DNA of 64,000 nucleotides from Anaerolineales bacterium (GCA_030680795.1 JAUXUL010000010.1:180148-244147); one strand, 5' to 3'. Counted from the first letter of the stretch, positions 34,416-43,332 are shown. Program-made: numbers and translations. Notes: generated from the sequence alone by a model not told the origin.

Positions 34416-36077
34416 CTACACCAACGCCATCGCACACCCATCCGCGCGCGGATCGCTCCCAGCGCACAACACACCTGTTTCCGCGTCGCGCAAAATTACC
34501 TGTCCCCTGCCAAATAAAGCACGTTCATATCCTTTAACTTCATAAATGGAATGTCCCATTTTCTTCAAGGCATCCATTGTCTTCTTTGGCATTCCTTCTT
34601 CAATCGCAACGCCTCCGCCTGATTCATCCACGTCAATGCAAAAGCGTGGGAGATCGAGTGCGCCTTGCGGATCAAGTCCATCATCCACCAAAGCAGACAG
34701 CACTTGTACATGTCCCTGCGGCTGCATGAATCCGCCCATCACGCCGTAAGACGCATACAAAACCTCGCCCTCACCCCCAACCCCTCTCCCTGAGGGAGAG
34801 GGGAGTTTTGTTACCATGGCGGGGATGATCGTATGATATGGTCGCTTGCGCGGCGCGAGCACATTGGGATGAGCAGGATCGAGGCTGAAATTATGTCCGC
34901 GATTTTGCAACGTGAAGCCCCAGCCCTTCGGCACAATGCCCGTGCCAAAGCCCATGTAATTGCTATTGATGAAAGAGCACGCATTCCCAAATTTATCCAC
35001 CACGCTGAGATAGACCGTGTTCGATGAAGCCACAGGCGTGCCGCGCTTCGGGTCAATGCTGGCGCGCTTCATGTCAATTAACTTGCGGCGTTCTTTTGCA
35101 TATTCTTTCGACAATAATTCTTCAACAGGGATATTTGAAAAGGCAGGGTCAGATACATACCAACGCGCATCCGCAAAGGCAAGCCGCATGGCTTCGATCA
35201 TCAAGTGCATCTTTTCAGGCAACAAAGAATCAAGTGAAGCCAGATCAAAACCTTCCAATAAATTCAATGCGATCAACGCTGTGATGCCCTGTCCATTGGG
35301 CGGACATTCATGCACGCGCAATCCGCGATAGTTGACAGATATCGGACTCTCCCAGGTGGACACATGCGACTCGAGATCATCTTCTGACAAACATCCGCCC
35401 GCCTCTTTTATCACACTGACAATTGACTCTGCGATTTGACCTTGATAGAACCCCCGTTTATTTTCCCGCGCAATCACTGACAGAGTTTTCGCCAACCCAG
35501 GGTTACGGAAAATTTCGCCTGCCTTTGGAGCGCGACCATCAATTGTTAATTCATGTCCATTCAATGAAGACTTTAATTGTCTGTCCACGCCACGTGCCCA
35601 AAAATATGAGGTCATCGGCGCAACAGGAAAACCTTCGTCCGCGAGTCGAATGGCGGGCGCGAGGATTTCTGACATTGAAAGTGAACCATGCCTTTCTATC
35701 AGGTCACACCAACCCGCGCACGCCCCGGGGACAGTCACTGTATGCGCATGGAACGGAGGCAATGATTCAGCGAGGAGTCCCTCTTTCTTTAGCCGATCAA
35801 ACGTCAGCGCGGCAGGAGCGCGTCCCGATCCATTCAACGCTGTGACTTTTTTCGTCTGCGCGTCAAAATACAAAGCAAACATGTCACCTCCAATCCCCGT
35901 GGAAGTTGGCTCGGTCACATTGAGCGCGGCGGCGGCGGCAACCGCGGCATCGGCGGCATTGCCTCCCTTCGAAAGAACTTCAAGCCCCGCGGCAGTTGCA
36001 AGCGGCTGTGATGTAGCAACGATTCCGCGGCGACCATAAACGGGAGAACGGCGTGAGTTGAAGGTTGGAGTTTTCAT
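34416..36077 (-). CDS. ggt: Gamma-glutamyltransferase with an in-frame repeat-derived insert
   Basis: Ntn-hydrolase that cleaves gamma-glutamyl bonds (e.g. of glutathione), made as a proenzyme that self-cleaves before a Thr. 553 residues. N-terminal part: GIVATSQPLATAAGLEVLSKGGNAADAAVAAAAALNVTEPTSTGIGGDMFALYF. The nucleophile Thr lies in SSNTVYLSVVDKFGNACSFINSNYMGFGTGI. No signal peptide is evident. At about residues 424-437 the protein carries LPSPSGRGVGGEGEV, which is the translation of a palindromic repeat (34764-34804) and is not found in the family at this place. Start at 36077 is followed by MKTPTFNSRRSPVYGRRGIVA. Confidence 0.92.
   Translation of the reverse strand: MKTPTFNSRRSPVYGRRGIVATSQPLATAAGLEVLSKGGNAADAAVAAAAALNVTEPTSTGIGGDMFALYFDAQTKKVTALNGSGRAPAALTFDRLKKEGLLAESLPPFHAHTVTVPGACAGWCDLIERHGSLSMSEILAPAIRLADEGFPVAPMTSYFWARGVDRQLKSSLNGHELTIDGRAPKAGEIFRNPGLAKTLSVIARENKRGFYQGQIAESIVSVIKEAGGCLSEDDLESHVSTWESPISVNYRGLRVHECPPNGQGITALIALNLLEGFDLASLDSLLPEKMHLMIEAMRLAFADARWYVSDPAFSNIPVEELLSKEYAKERRKLIDMKRASIDPKRGTPVASSNTVYLSVVDKFGNACSFINSNYMGFGTGIVPKGWGFTLQNRGHNFSLDPAHPNVLAPRKRPYHTIIPAMVTKLPSPSGRGVGGEGEVLYASYGVMGGFMQPQGHVQVLSALVDDGLDPQGALDLPRFCIDVDESGGGVAIEEGMPKKTMDALKKMGHSIYEVKGYERALFGRGQVILRDAETGVLCAGSDPRADGCAMALV
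34764..34804. repeat. Palindromic repeat inside the ggt reading frame
   Basis: CTCGCCCTCACCCCCAACCC followed by CTCTCCCTGAGGGAGAG, a CCCTCTCCC/GGGAGAGGG palindrome; it keeps the frame open and encodes PSPSGRGVGGEG on the minus strand. Confidence 0.8.
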
Positions 36078-36096
36078 CTGCGTCTCTTTAATAATT

Positions 36097-36188
36097 GTGT
36101 CATCCTGAGGGAGCGTGCTCTTCGCGACCGAAGGATCTCACTCGTCAGGCATAAGAGATCCTTCGCTACGCTCAGGGAATCTTGCTTG
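36097..36188. repeat. Dispersed repeat, family C
   Basis: GTCATCCTGAGGGAGCGTGC ... CGACCGAAGGATCTC and AGATCCTTCGCTACGCTCAGG are inverted; it lies in the divergent gap between ggt and the GMC oxidoreductase. Confidence 0.75.
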
Positions 36189-36234
36189 ATAGCGAAGTAT
36201 AATGCAGAGATCAACTCACGTTAAAGGGAAAACC

Positions 36235-37863
36235 ATGCGCAAAAAAATCTACGATTACGTCATCATCGGCTCTGGTTTTGGCGGCTCCGTCTCTGCCATG
36301 CGGTTAACTGAAAAAGGCTATTCTGTTCTCATCCTTGAAAAAGGCAAACGTTTTGAAGATAAAGATTTTGCAAAATCCAACTGGCAGTTTGGGAAATACG
36401 TTTGGATGCCAGCCGTTCTCGCGCATGGCATTTTGCAGATCAGCATTCTCAAAGGTGTGATGGTTTTGCACGGCGCGGGTGTGGGCGGTGGAAGCCTCGG
36501 TTATTCAAACGTGCTGGAAATCCCCACTGACGAGACCTTCGCAACGCCCGCGTGGAATCAAAATGTGAAATGGGGCAATGTGTTGAAAACATATTATGAA
36601 ACCGCAAAGAAAATGCTCGGCGTTTCGCGCAACCCAAAATTGTGGAAAGCGGATTTGCTATTAAAAGAAATGGCGGAGGAACGCGGCATGGGTCACACAT
36701 TCCGTGCGACGGATGTGGGCGTGTATTTCGGCGAGGCAGGCGAGACTGTGCCTGATCCATTTTTCGGCGGGGAAGGACCCGAACGAGCAGGCTGCCAGCA
36801 TTGCGGCGGATGTATGGTGGGATGCCGATACAATGCGAAGAATACATTGCCAAAAAATTATTTGTATTTTGCCGAAAAGAATGGGGCAGAGGTGAGGGCG
36901 GAAGTGGAAGTCGTGGATGTCATTCCTGTCATTTCAAATTTCTCGCGTTATGAGGTCGTGTACCGATCTTCCACATCCTTGTTTAAGAGCGAGGAAAGCG
37001 TCTACGCAAACAACGTCATCTTTTCCGCGGGTGTGATGGGGACGATTAAATTATTATTGAATCTGCGCGACGTGAAGGACTCACTGCCCAAACTGTCCCG
37101 TAGACTCGGCCATATGGTGAGAACCAACTCAGAGGCGCTGTTGGGAAGCACCGCTCGTAACTCTGATATCAATTATTCGGAGGGCGTGTCCATTTCGTCC
37201 ATCTACAATCATGATGAGATAACCCGCATTGAACCTGTGCGCTACCCTGACGGTTCATCGTTGATGCGCTTCCTTGCCGCCCCGCTCATTGATACCGATG
37301 TAAATATTCCGATGCGCCTTTTGAAATTTATCTGGTGGGTGCTGACACATCCGATTGATTTTTTGAAAGCGTTGGTTTTACCGGGCTGGGCGCACAATGT
37401 AACCATCCTGCTTGTGATGCAGCACGCGGATAATCGCATGCGCTTCCAAATTGGACGCAGTGTATTCACACTGTTCCGCCGCGCGTTGGTGGCAGAGAAG
37501 GAGCCCGGCTATGAGATCGGCGCGCAGGTGAAAGGCTCGCACGCATTGACGCGCGATTTTGCGGCGCGCACGAATGGAATCCCGCTTGGCTCGATTGGCG
37601 AGAACTTATTAAACCTGCCAACGACTGCTCACATTCTTGGCGGCGCGCCGATGGGGCGGAATGCAGTTTACGGTGTTGTAAATGAGAACTTTGAAGTATT
37701 CAATTATGAGGGTCTATATATTATTGACGGCTCGATCATGCCTGCAAACCCTGGGGTGAACCCTGCGCTGACCATCACCGCGCTTGCGGAATATGCAATG
37801 AGCAAGATTGAAATGAAAAGGGATTTTGCTGCCAGCATGGCAGGTACAACAACGGTTCCATAG
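36235..37863 (+). CDS. GMC-type FAD oxidoreductase (cholesterol-oxidase-like) with a Cys cluster
   Basis: 542 residues. FAD-binding start DYVIIGSGFGGSVSAMRLTEKGYSVLILEKGKRF; the C-terminal GMC motif reads ILGGAPMGRNAVYGVVNENFEVFNYEGLYIIDGSIMPANPGVNPALTITALAEYA, with the His/Asn region of alcohol oxidases modified. Near residue 185 is CQHCGGCMVGCRYNAKNTLPKNYL, a four-Cys motif (CxxCxxCxxxC) typical of a sub-branch of these enzymes and able to hold an Fe-S cluster or zinc (inference). The real substrate is unknown; sterol-like or other secondary alcohols are possible. ATG 36235 follows AAAGGGAAAACC, and a TATAAT lies at 36198-36203. Confidence 0.87.
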   Translation: MRKKIYDYVIIGSGFGGSVSAMRLTEKGYSVLILEKGKRFEDKDFAKSNWQFGKYVWMPAVLAHGILQISILKGVMVLHGAGVGGGSLGYSNVLEIPTDETFATPAWNQNVKWGNVLKTYYETAKKMLGVSRNPKLWKADLLLKEMAEERGMGHTFRATDVGVYFGEAGETVPDPFFGGEGPERAGCQHCGGCMVGCRYNAKNTLPKNYLYFAEKNGAEVRAEVEVVDVIPVISNFSRYEVVYRSSTSLFKSEESVYANNVIFSAGVMGTIKLLLNLRDVKDSLPKLSRRLGHMVRTNSEALLGSTARNSDINYSEGVSISSIYNHDEITRIEPVRYPDGSSLMRFLAAPLIDTDVNIPMRLLKFIWWVLTHPIDFLKALVLPGWAHNVTILLVMQHADNRMRFQIGRSVFTLFRRALVAEKEPGYEIGAQVKGSHALTRDFAARTNGIPLGSIGENLLNLPTTAHILGGAPMGRNAVYGVVNENFEVFNYEGLYIIDGSIMPANPGVNPALTITALAEYAMSKIEMKRDFAASMAGTTTVP

Positions 37864-38065
37864 CGAACAAATTAATTTGAAGTGGAGTGCGTAGACGAAC
37901 CTGCCCCAGGCACGTTCCCAACGTCCCTACAACTTAAGAAATGTGCCTGCCTGAATGCTACTTCATTCTAATAACACCGCATCCAGAAACACCTGTATTC
38001 GCGGCCTGTCATGAAATATCATATTCTGTTGAGGGCTGGGTGAACTCACACTAGCTTTGCTATCC
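37864..38065. other. Intergenic gap with a degenerate GGCACGTTCCC-type repeat
   Basis: Contains AGGCACGTTCCCAACG and AGAAATGTGCCTGCCTG. No frame, RNA or promoter is supported. Confidence 0.4.
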
Positions 38066-38848
38066 CTAAAATCCTTCAGGCGGGATGACCCCCATCGTAG
38101 ACAGTCCAAACCAATCCGTATGAAATTTTCTAACACGGTCTGTATACGTCAAAAGAGGAAGAAAATCCCCATTCTTCCAACCATACACATTCACTCCGCG
38201 CAGATCATATTGCACGCCATCTGGTGGAGTAGGAAATAACTCCAGGTCATTCCTATTCATCCACAACTCGGTATTACGAATCAGTGGAAAATAAACATCT
38301 ATCCCTTTACTCTTTACGTGTGGATTTATCATATTTCCACCTTTATCCACTGCCACCGCCTTCCAAAACAAATACGGCTTCATAAACCAGTTGTCTACTG
38401 ATGGATTTAATCCGTCGGTTTTCATCCGGTAGTCATACGAGATCAATTTGACGTGTGTGCCTGTCTCTTCTTCATAAGCGACAAAATTCCCCCCACAGTG
38501 GATACTTTCGGCTCGCGGTGTTTTTATTTGGTTTCCGTCATTATCCCGGTATTCTATATTAATCCACATTGCGCCAACGGAACGATTGTAAGTGTATCCA
38601 TCGGAATTATTTATTTTCTGCATGTATGACCACCATGAAGGCAGGATGGGGATTGTGTTACCTTTGCCTGTCCCGATGGGTCTGTCTTGCATGGGAACTG
38701 TGTCAGGATAATATGTAATCTTAAATTCTTCTGTCTCGTAAGGTATCCCATGCTTTACAATGGCAAATTTAAAGGGCGGTGGTTTTATTTCGTTATAGAC
38801 AAATGTTTGAGTATTAAAATGCGCTTCTAGCATATCGCTTCCTCTCAC
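38066..38848 (-). CDS. Hypothetical protein, 260 residues
   Basis: No family is recognised. Rich in aromatic residues (YNEIKPPPFKFAIVKHGIPYETEEFKITYYPD, WWSYMQKINNSDGYTYNRSVGAMWINIEYRD, WFMKPYLFWKAVAVDKGG), consistent with a beta-sandwich. No signal peptide or membrane segment. The ORF starts at 38848, but MLEAHF... at 38833 is also possible. It overlaps by about 35 bases the SH3-like gene just upstream on the same strand, so the two probably form one operon. Confidence 0.7.
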   Translation of the reverse strand: MRGSDMLEAHFNTQTFVYNEIKPPPFKFAIVKHGIPYETEEFKITYYPDTVPMQDRPIGTGKGNTIPILPSWWSYMQKINNSDGYTYNRSVGAMWINIEYRDNDGNQIKTPRAESIHCGGNFVAYEEETGTHVKLISYDYRMKTDGLNPSVDNWFMKPYLFWKAVAVDKGGNMINPHVKSKGIDVYFPLIRNTELWMNRNDLELFPTPPDGVQYDLRGVNVYGWKNGDFLPLLTYTDRVRKFHTDWFGLSTMGVIPPEGF

Positions 38849-39167
38849 CGTTGGGTGCTTCGAGGATAAAGTATTCCGGAAATGTCTCAGTAGGTTCTGC
38901 GGGTGGTGGAACAGTCACGCCGACTTCTTTGAAATCTTTACTAAGTTGAGAACCTTTGTGTATTAACGCCACCCAACCCGTGAACGACCCATAGGTCACA
39001 TGAAGCCATTTATCGCCCGCCTTAACTTCCAGTCCATCTGCGGGGGCAGTCCATAACACATCACCTTGTACGGTAATATCTGCGTTTAACGATGCAACCA
39101 CATCCCCAAAAGTAGTATGATCTTTACGAATTCTCGTTCCGTTGTAGATAGTTGTCATTTCATACAT
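38814..39167 (-). CDS. Small SH3-like-domain protein
   Basis: 117 residues. Residues 1-70 look like a bacterial SH3 fold: TTIYNGTRIRKDHTTFGDVVASLNADITVQGDVLWTAPADGLEVKAGDKWLHVTYGSFTGWVALIHKG, with the NGT-IR-DH start and the GWV ending. No export signal. The C-terminal part is polar. It overlaps the following hypothetical gene, suggesting joint translation. Start at 39167 has GGAGAATC about 6 bases upstream. Confidence 0.72.
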   Translation of the reverse strand: MYEMTTIYNGTRIRKDHTTFGDVVASLNADITVQGDVLWTAPADGLEVKAGDKWLHVTYGSFTGWVALIHKGSQLSKDFKEVGVTVPPPAEPTETFPEYFILEAPNGERKRYARSAF

Positions 39168-39677
39168 GAGATTCTCCTAATTGATAATGTAATTATCTAA
39201 GAGTTGCAAGGGGACGGAGGACAAAATATCAGGGACTGCCTTTTCAGGAAATTACCTTCGTCCTTATTGAGAAAGCAAATCTCAATGTGTTTACTGGAAA
39301 ATTCTTCCAGGGTCCCGTTCGCAACTAATATCCTGATATATTCTGCATGCAGGGGTTGTATAGGCTACCTCTTAGTCGAGAGTTTTCCTTAGTTTACCTT
39401 GCTTTTTCTTAATGTTCAAAGGGATAAAGTCCATCATAGGAAGCAACAGGATATTTCCAGAGAGCCACATTATTCAATCATAATTGTTCAATAATCATAG
39501 TGGTATCCACAAAATATGGCGATCGGTAGTGTTAATAATGACCATATCTGCTCGATAAAAGAATCCGTATATGCGTACAAATCCAATCGGAAGATACGAC
39601 ACGCCTCAAACTCGTTCAGCTATTCATCCAAGATCGTGTTCATGAGTTAGGTGAATGTAACTTCGACACGGATAAAG
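39168..39677. other. 510-base gap without a supported gene
   Basis: Upstream side of two minus-strand units. AT-rich, with a TAATTATCTAAG palindrome-like spot near 39185; short frames lack ribosome sites or family features. Nothing else is seen. Confidence 0.4.
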
Positions 39678-40250
39678 TTATTTAACCGGATCCAGGAAGT
39701 AATAGGGGTTGATCAATGGCGCTTCAGCCGACCAGCCTTCCAGTCCATCTGTCGTGCGGACATTCCACCAAAGGTAAGCTTTGAGGCCTGCATCTGTAAG
39801 CAGGGTGGTGCAAACCGGCCCGCCGATCACTTCCAGGTCTGTGCCGGAGTTGTTGGTTTGGATAATCGGCCAATTCAGGCCGGGTCCGTAGCGGAAATTC
39901 AAGCGTAACAGGACGCGTACTGTGTCACCGATTTTAATGCGGGTCATCGCGGAGGGGCAATCTGTGTCCGATACCTGAGAGGTCTCACTCGTCGGGGGAA
40001 GCGGCGTTGGAGTATCAGGCAGGGGTGTGAAAATCGACGCTGGGGCTTGTGTCCTGGTTGGGTCTGAAAACGAAATTTGAGTTGGCGTGAGAGTGGGAGT
40101 TGACAGGTCAGCGTTTAGGGATTCGGATGCACCCCGGCGGGTTTGTAATACAAGTATGATCAGGAGCAGGATCAATATGATGGCTACGATCAGTTTGAAG
40201 AAATCGTAGCCCGGAACCAACTTTTTTTGAAACCGGGTCATATGCGTCAA
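39678..40250 (-). CDS. Membrane-anchored SH3-like domain protein
   Basis: 190 residues: an N-terminal membrane helix (DFFKLIVAIILILLLIILVLQTRR), a Thr/Pro linker (STPTLTPTQISF...FTPLPDTPTPLPP) and a C-terminal SH3-like domain (TRIKIGDTVRVLLRLNFRYGPGLNWPIIQTNNSGTDLEVIGGPVCTTLL...WWNVRTTDGLEGWSAEAPL) with the LN-R-GPG and EGW patterns. Role: probably an envelope protein binding cell-wall material. The upstream gene (40247-40702) overlaps by 4 bases, so they are translated together. Either of two Met (1 or 4) could be the start. Confidence 0.82.
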   Translation of the reverse strand: MTHMTRFQKKLVPGYDFFKLIVAIILILLLIILVLQTRRGASESLNADLSTPTLTPTQISFSDPTRTQAPASIFTPLPDTPTPLPPTSETSQVSDTDCPSAMTRIKIGDTVRVLLRLNFRYGPGLNWPIIQTNNSGTDLEVIGGPVCTTLLTDAGLKAYLWWNVRTTDGLEGWSAEAPLINPYYFLDPVK

Positions 40251-40702
40251 CCTGCTTTCTTTTTGTTTGCCAGTTCATGCGCGTGACGCAGGACGGTTTT
40301 TTCATTGAAAAATCTTTCCGAGAGGTCGCCTAGCGCATCTTCGAATTCAGCCTCTGTCAGGTCCGCCAACCGTTGATAGGTATAGATACCCTGCTTGTTA
40401 AGTTGCCTGGCAATGGCAGGTCCAATACCCTTGACGGCGGTCAGATCGTCGGAATTGGCAGCTGGAAGCGCTTTTTGGCGTTTCGCTATTTTAATGGGAG
40501 CAGGCGGAGGCGAGGTTTGGCGTTTCGTTCTTTTTGTGGGAGCAGGGGGAGGCGCATTTTGGCGCTTCGTTTTTTTTATGGGTGCAGGCACAACGGGTGT
40601 CTCAATTTTTGTCCTGGCAGGCCGCCAATAAAACCAGTCAATCGCCCATTCGATTAACCAGCCAATTAAGATCCCAAGGACAAGTGCAGTGATAATGGTC
40701 AT
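40247..40702 (-). CDS. Membrane-anchored helix-hairpin-helix protein
   Basis: 151 residues: one membrane helix (ITALVLGILIGWLIEWAIDWFYW), a linker with three repeats of the type KKTKRQNAPPPAP / KRTKRQTSPPPAP / KIAKRQKALP, and a C-terminal HhH domain (DDLTAVKGIGPAIARQLNKQGIYTYQRLADLTEAEFEDALGD) of the DUF4332 or SAP-like type, also used in RpoA-like and DNA-binding proteins. Could tether DNA or nucleoprotein to the membrane (speculative). Its stop overlaps the start of the SH3 gene downstream by 4 bases. Confidence 0.82.
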   Translation of the reverse strand: MTIITALVLGILIGWLIEWAIDWFYWRPARTKIETPVVPAPIKKTKRQNAPPPAPTKRTKRQTSPPPAPIKIAKRQKALPAANSDDLTAVKGIGPAIARQLNKQGIYTYQRLADLTEAEFEDALGDLSERFFNEKTVLRHAHELANKKKAG

Positions 40703-40954
40703 AATGACTCCTTATAAGAGAATAAATCCTGACTTATATTATTATGCCATAGATTGAAAGTCATTTCCCGATTTGACGATGAAATGCGAGTTTTATTTGA
40801 GAAGGATACTTCGGGTTCGGTGGCATTGAGATTGCATCTATTAATTGGCTGCATAGAGCGAATCTGCGTAAATAATCCATGCTATACTTTGAAAATATAA
40901 GATATGGTTGAGATTGCGCGTGGATGAAAATCTCAAATGGCGGTGGAGGATAGC

Positions 40955-42016
40955 ATGAATTTTGACACCTACAAACAATTGGCGGAGCGACTGGACGCCT
41001 TGCCAAACGGTTTCCCGTCCACGGACGACGGCAGGGAGTTGAAACTGTTAGCAAAAATATTCAGGCCCGAAGAGGCGGGACTTGCCGCGCAGTTGCTTCC
41101 TTCGCTTGAAACTGTTGAGGAGATCGCGGCGCGGACAGGCAGAGGTGTCGCAGAGTTACGGGACCAACTCAAAGGGATGTCCAGACGCGGGTTGATCGAA
41201 GCGGGGAAAAAAGATGGCGCGCTGGGATTCAAGTTAATGCCATTTGTCGTCGGGATTTACGAGATGCAGGTCGGCACAATGGACGCGGAACTGGCGCGGC
41301 TGTTTGAGGATTATTTCCAGGTCGCGTTCCGCGAAATGCTGACGGTCAAACCGCAATTCCATCGCGTCATCCCTGTGTATGAAACCGTCCGCAACTCGAT
41401 GGAAGTGCGCCCGTTTGAAAGCGCGTCGGAGATTGTCAACGCCATGGGGTCGTGGGGCGTGCTGGATTGCATTTGCCGAAAACAAAAGGCCTTGATCGGC
41501 GAGGGGTGCGAGCATCCGCTGGATGTGTGCATGGCCATGAATCCAAAACCGAACGCGTTTGACAAGAACTCCGTCATCCGCGCACTGACCCACGACGAGG
41601 CGATGGGGACCTTGCGCCGTGCGGCCGAGGCGGGACTGGTCCATTCGGTCAGCAACAGCACAGAAGGCATGTATTACATCTGCAACTGTTGCACCTGCTC
41701 ATGCGGGATCCTGCGCGGCATGGCTGAATTGGGAATTGCCAACGTCGTGGCAAGGTCGGCCTTCGTCAACCAAATAGATGAAGCGATTTGTAACGGTTGC
41801 GAGGATTGCATCAAGACCTGCCAGTTCAAGGCGCTTTCGATGGATGGACTGCTGGCGAAGGTGGAAGTAGTCCGTTGCACGGGATGCGGTGTATGCGTGA
41901 TTGCCTGCTCGACGGGCGCGCTCGGTCTCGTGCGGCGTCCTGAAGACGAGGTAATGCCTGTCCCACAGACGCACGCGGATTGGGGTGCACAGCGTATTGC
42001 AGAGCGTGGTTTATAG
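40955..42016 (+). CDS. Winged-helix-like protein with Cys clusters and a 2x[4Fe-4S] ferredoxin domain
   Basis: 353 residues. N-terminal part (about 1-95) looks like a MarR/winged-helix module (GLAAQLLPSLETVEEIAARTGRGVAELRDQLKGMSRRGLIEAGKK). A middle region has two Cys motifs (CICRKQKALIGEGCEHPLDVC and CNCCTCSCG), and the C-terminus is a bacterial ferredoxin domain with CNGCEDCIKTCQFKAL and CTGCGVCVIACSTGAL. This suggests a redox enzyme or a sensor with several metal clusters. ATG 40955 is preferred to the upstream in-frame ATG at 40937 because GGAGGA lies 5 bases before it. Confidence 0.85.
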   Translation: MNFDTYKQLAERLDALPNGFPSTDDGRELKLLAKIFRPEEAGLAAQLLPSLETVEEIAARTGRGVAELRDQLKGMSRRGLIEAGKKDGALGFKLMPFVVGIYEMQVGTMDAELARLFEDYFQVAFREMLTVKPQFHRVIPVYETVRNSMEVRPFESASEIVNAMGSWGVLDCICRKQKALIGEGCEHPLDVCMAMNPKPNAFDKNSVIRALTHDEAMGTLRRAAEAGLVHSVSNSTEGMYYICNCCTCSCGILRGMAELGIANVVARSAFVNQIDEAICNGCEDCIKTCQFKALSMDGLLAKVEVVRCTGCGVCVIACSTGALGLVRRPEDEVMPVPQTHADWGAQRIAERGL

Positions 42017-42031
42017 AAAGGATATGTCACT

Positions 42032-42589
42032 ATGCCAGCAAGATCAGCCGAAATAATCTATCAACTCAAAATCACCCTGTGCGATAGTAAACCGCCTATA
42101 TGGAGGCGTGTTCTTGTGCCAGGCAAATTCAACCTTTACAAGCTTCACGAAGTCATCCAGATTGCCATGGGTTGGACAGACAGCCACCTGCACATGTTCA
42201 TCATCAATGACGAGTTTTACAGCATTCCAAGTCCCGAAGATTTTGAACCCACAATTAACGAGCACCGCCATACCTTATATGAAATCGCAGGCATGACGCG
42301 TAAATTTGTTTATGAATATGATTTTGGCGACAGTTGGGATCACGAGATCCTCTTCGAGAAGGGCTTGTCGCCAGAAGCGGGCGTGTTATATCCCATGTGT
42401 ATCAAAGGCAAGCGCGCCTGTCCGCCTGAGGACATTGTAGGCGTGTGGGGATATGAAGACTTCCTGCAAGCCATCAAAGACCCAGCCCATGCACAACATG
42501 AAGATTATCTGGAATGGATTGGCGATGATTTCGATCCAGAGAAGTTTGATTTGGATTCGATCAATGAGGTATTGCGGCGGGTGAAATAA
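42032..42589 (+). CDS. Plasmid pRiA4b ORF-3-like protein
   Basis: 185 residues of the pRiA4b_Orf3 family: IYQLKITLCDSKPPIWRRVLVPGKFNLYKLHEVIQIAMGWTDSHLHMFII, then YEYDFGDSWDHEILFEKGL, GKRACPPEDIVGVWGYEDFLQAI and GDDFDPEKFDLDSINEVL. These proteins are frequent on plasmids and in mobile regions; the function is unknown. It starts 15 bases after the ferredoxin gene. Confidence 0.9.
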   Translation: MPARSAEIIYQLKITLCDSKPPIWRRVLVPGKFNLYKLHEVIQIAMGWTDSHLHMFIINDEFYSIPSPEDFEPTINEHRHTLYEIAGMTRKFVYEYDFGDSWDHEILFEKGLSPEAGVLYPMCIKGKRACPPEDIVGVWGYEDFLQAIKDPAHAQHEDYLEWIGDDFDPEKFDLDSINEVLRRVK

Positions 42590-42598
42590 TAAGGTCAG

Positions 42599-42705
42599 TG
42601 CGAGTGCGTCGCACCAAACCAACAGGAGAATCTTCTTAAGCGGACGAATCCTCTCGATAAGACTCATCTCATTAAGTCAGGTGCGACGCACCTTCACGCA
42701 CCCTT
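42599..42705. repeat. Inverted repeat with GTGCGTCGCACC ends
   Basis: GTGCGAGTGCGTCGCACC at left and GGTGCGACGCACC at right, about 107 bases; interior has no frame. It seems to have cut off the gene remnant at 42694-42786. Confidence 0.7.
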
Positions 42706-42786
42706 GTCCTGCCCTTTCGCAAGCCAGTCCGCCCATTTCTTTTTGGATTCAAAAGATAAGGTTGGGAGTTCAGTAGGATTTGTCAT
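42694..42786 (-). pseudogene. Truncated YdeI/OmdA-like gene start
   Basis: 30 codons from ATG 42786: MTNPTELPTLSFESKKKWADWLAKGQDKGA, which resembles the start of YdeI/OmdA-family proteins (…W-WL-K-H…GVWL). The rest is missing and the frame stops at the repeat border. Resemblance is short, so moderate. Confidence 0.5.
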
Positions 42787-42851
42787 AACGTAATTTTACC
42801 TGAGTGAGATACATCAAAATAAAATAACAGAACATGGAATGAAAACTTGGG

Positions 42852-42880
42852 TTGAAGATAGAAGCGCCATGCCGTATAAT
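42852..42880 (+). promoter_or_regulatory. Promoter of the 42906-HicA-HicB operon
   Basis: TTGAAG at 42852-42857, 17-base spacer, TATAAT at 42875-42880; the ATG at 42906 follows 25 bases later. Confidence 0.75.
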
Positions 42881-42905
42881 GTGCGGAAGAAAAGGGAGCC
42901 CTAAC

Positions 42906-43328
42906 ATGAAAACACTCGTATTTCTTACCGCAGATTTTGCCAACTTAACAAGCGAAAACAAACTAAATATTATGGGCGTTTTTAACCAGATTTTTGCTCA
43001 GAAATTTCCTGCGCGTCATCCTCAATTTCATCTTGTGATTAAATTGGGCTTAGAACTCGGGGAAGAGTCAAAAGATCGAAAACTTACCATCTATATGGTA
43101 GGCGAAGACAGCAACAAAGAGAAACTTAAGTTACTAGAAGAGAATTTTGATTTTCCAGAGAGAATCGGCGGATTAATTCCTGAGCACACCGTAATCCTTA
43201 ATGTTAGGGATATGGTCTTTCCACAAAAGGGAACTTATCAATTTTTGCTCCATGTTGATGATAGGTATTTAGACTCTTCTGCAATGCATTTAGAAGAAAT
43301 CCAATTAATCCAACAGTCTGGAGGGTAA
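42906..43328 (+). CDS. DUF6941-like protein, first gene of the HicAB operon
   Basis: 140 residues: MKTLVFLTADFANLTSENKLNIMGVFNQIFAQKFPARHPQFHLVIKLGLELGEESKDRKLTIYMV..., a pattern I associate with DUF6941 proteins (small beta-rich, unknown role). The gene has a promoter of its own, AAAGGGAGCC before the ATG, and is followed after 4 bases by the HicA-like gene, so all three genes are co-transcribed. It may be a third component or a passenger of the toxin-antitoxin unit; this cannot be decided here. Confidence 0.6.
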   Translation: MKTLVFLTADFANLTSENKLNIMGVFNQIFAQKFPARHPQFHLVIKLGLELGEESKDRKLTIYMVGEDSNKEKLKLLEENFDFPERIGGLIPEHTVILNVRDMVFPQKGTYQFLLHVDDRYLDSSAMHLEEIQLIQQSGG

Positions 43329-43332
43329 CAAA

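Noticed and set aside
39204..39392. 62-codon frame in the gap before the SH3 genes
   Set aside because: No ribosome site, no family feature, Cys-rich by chance.
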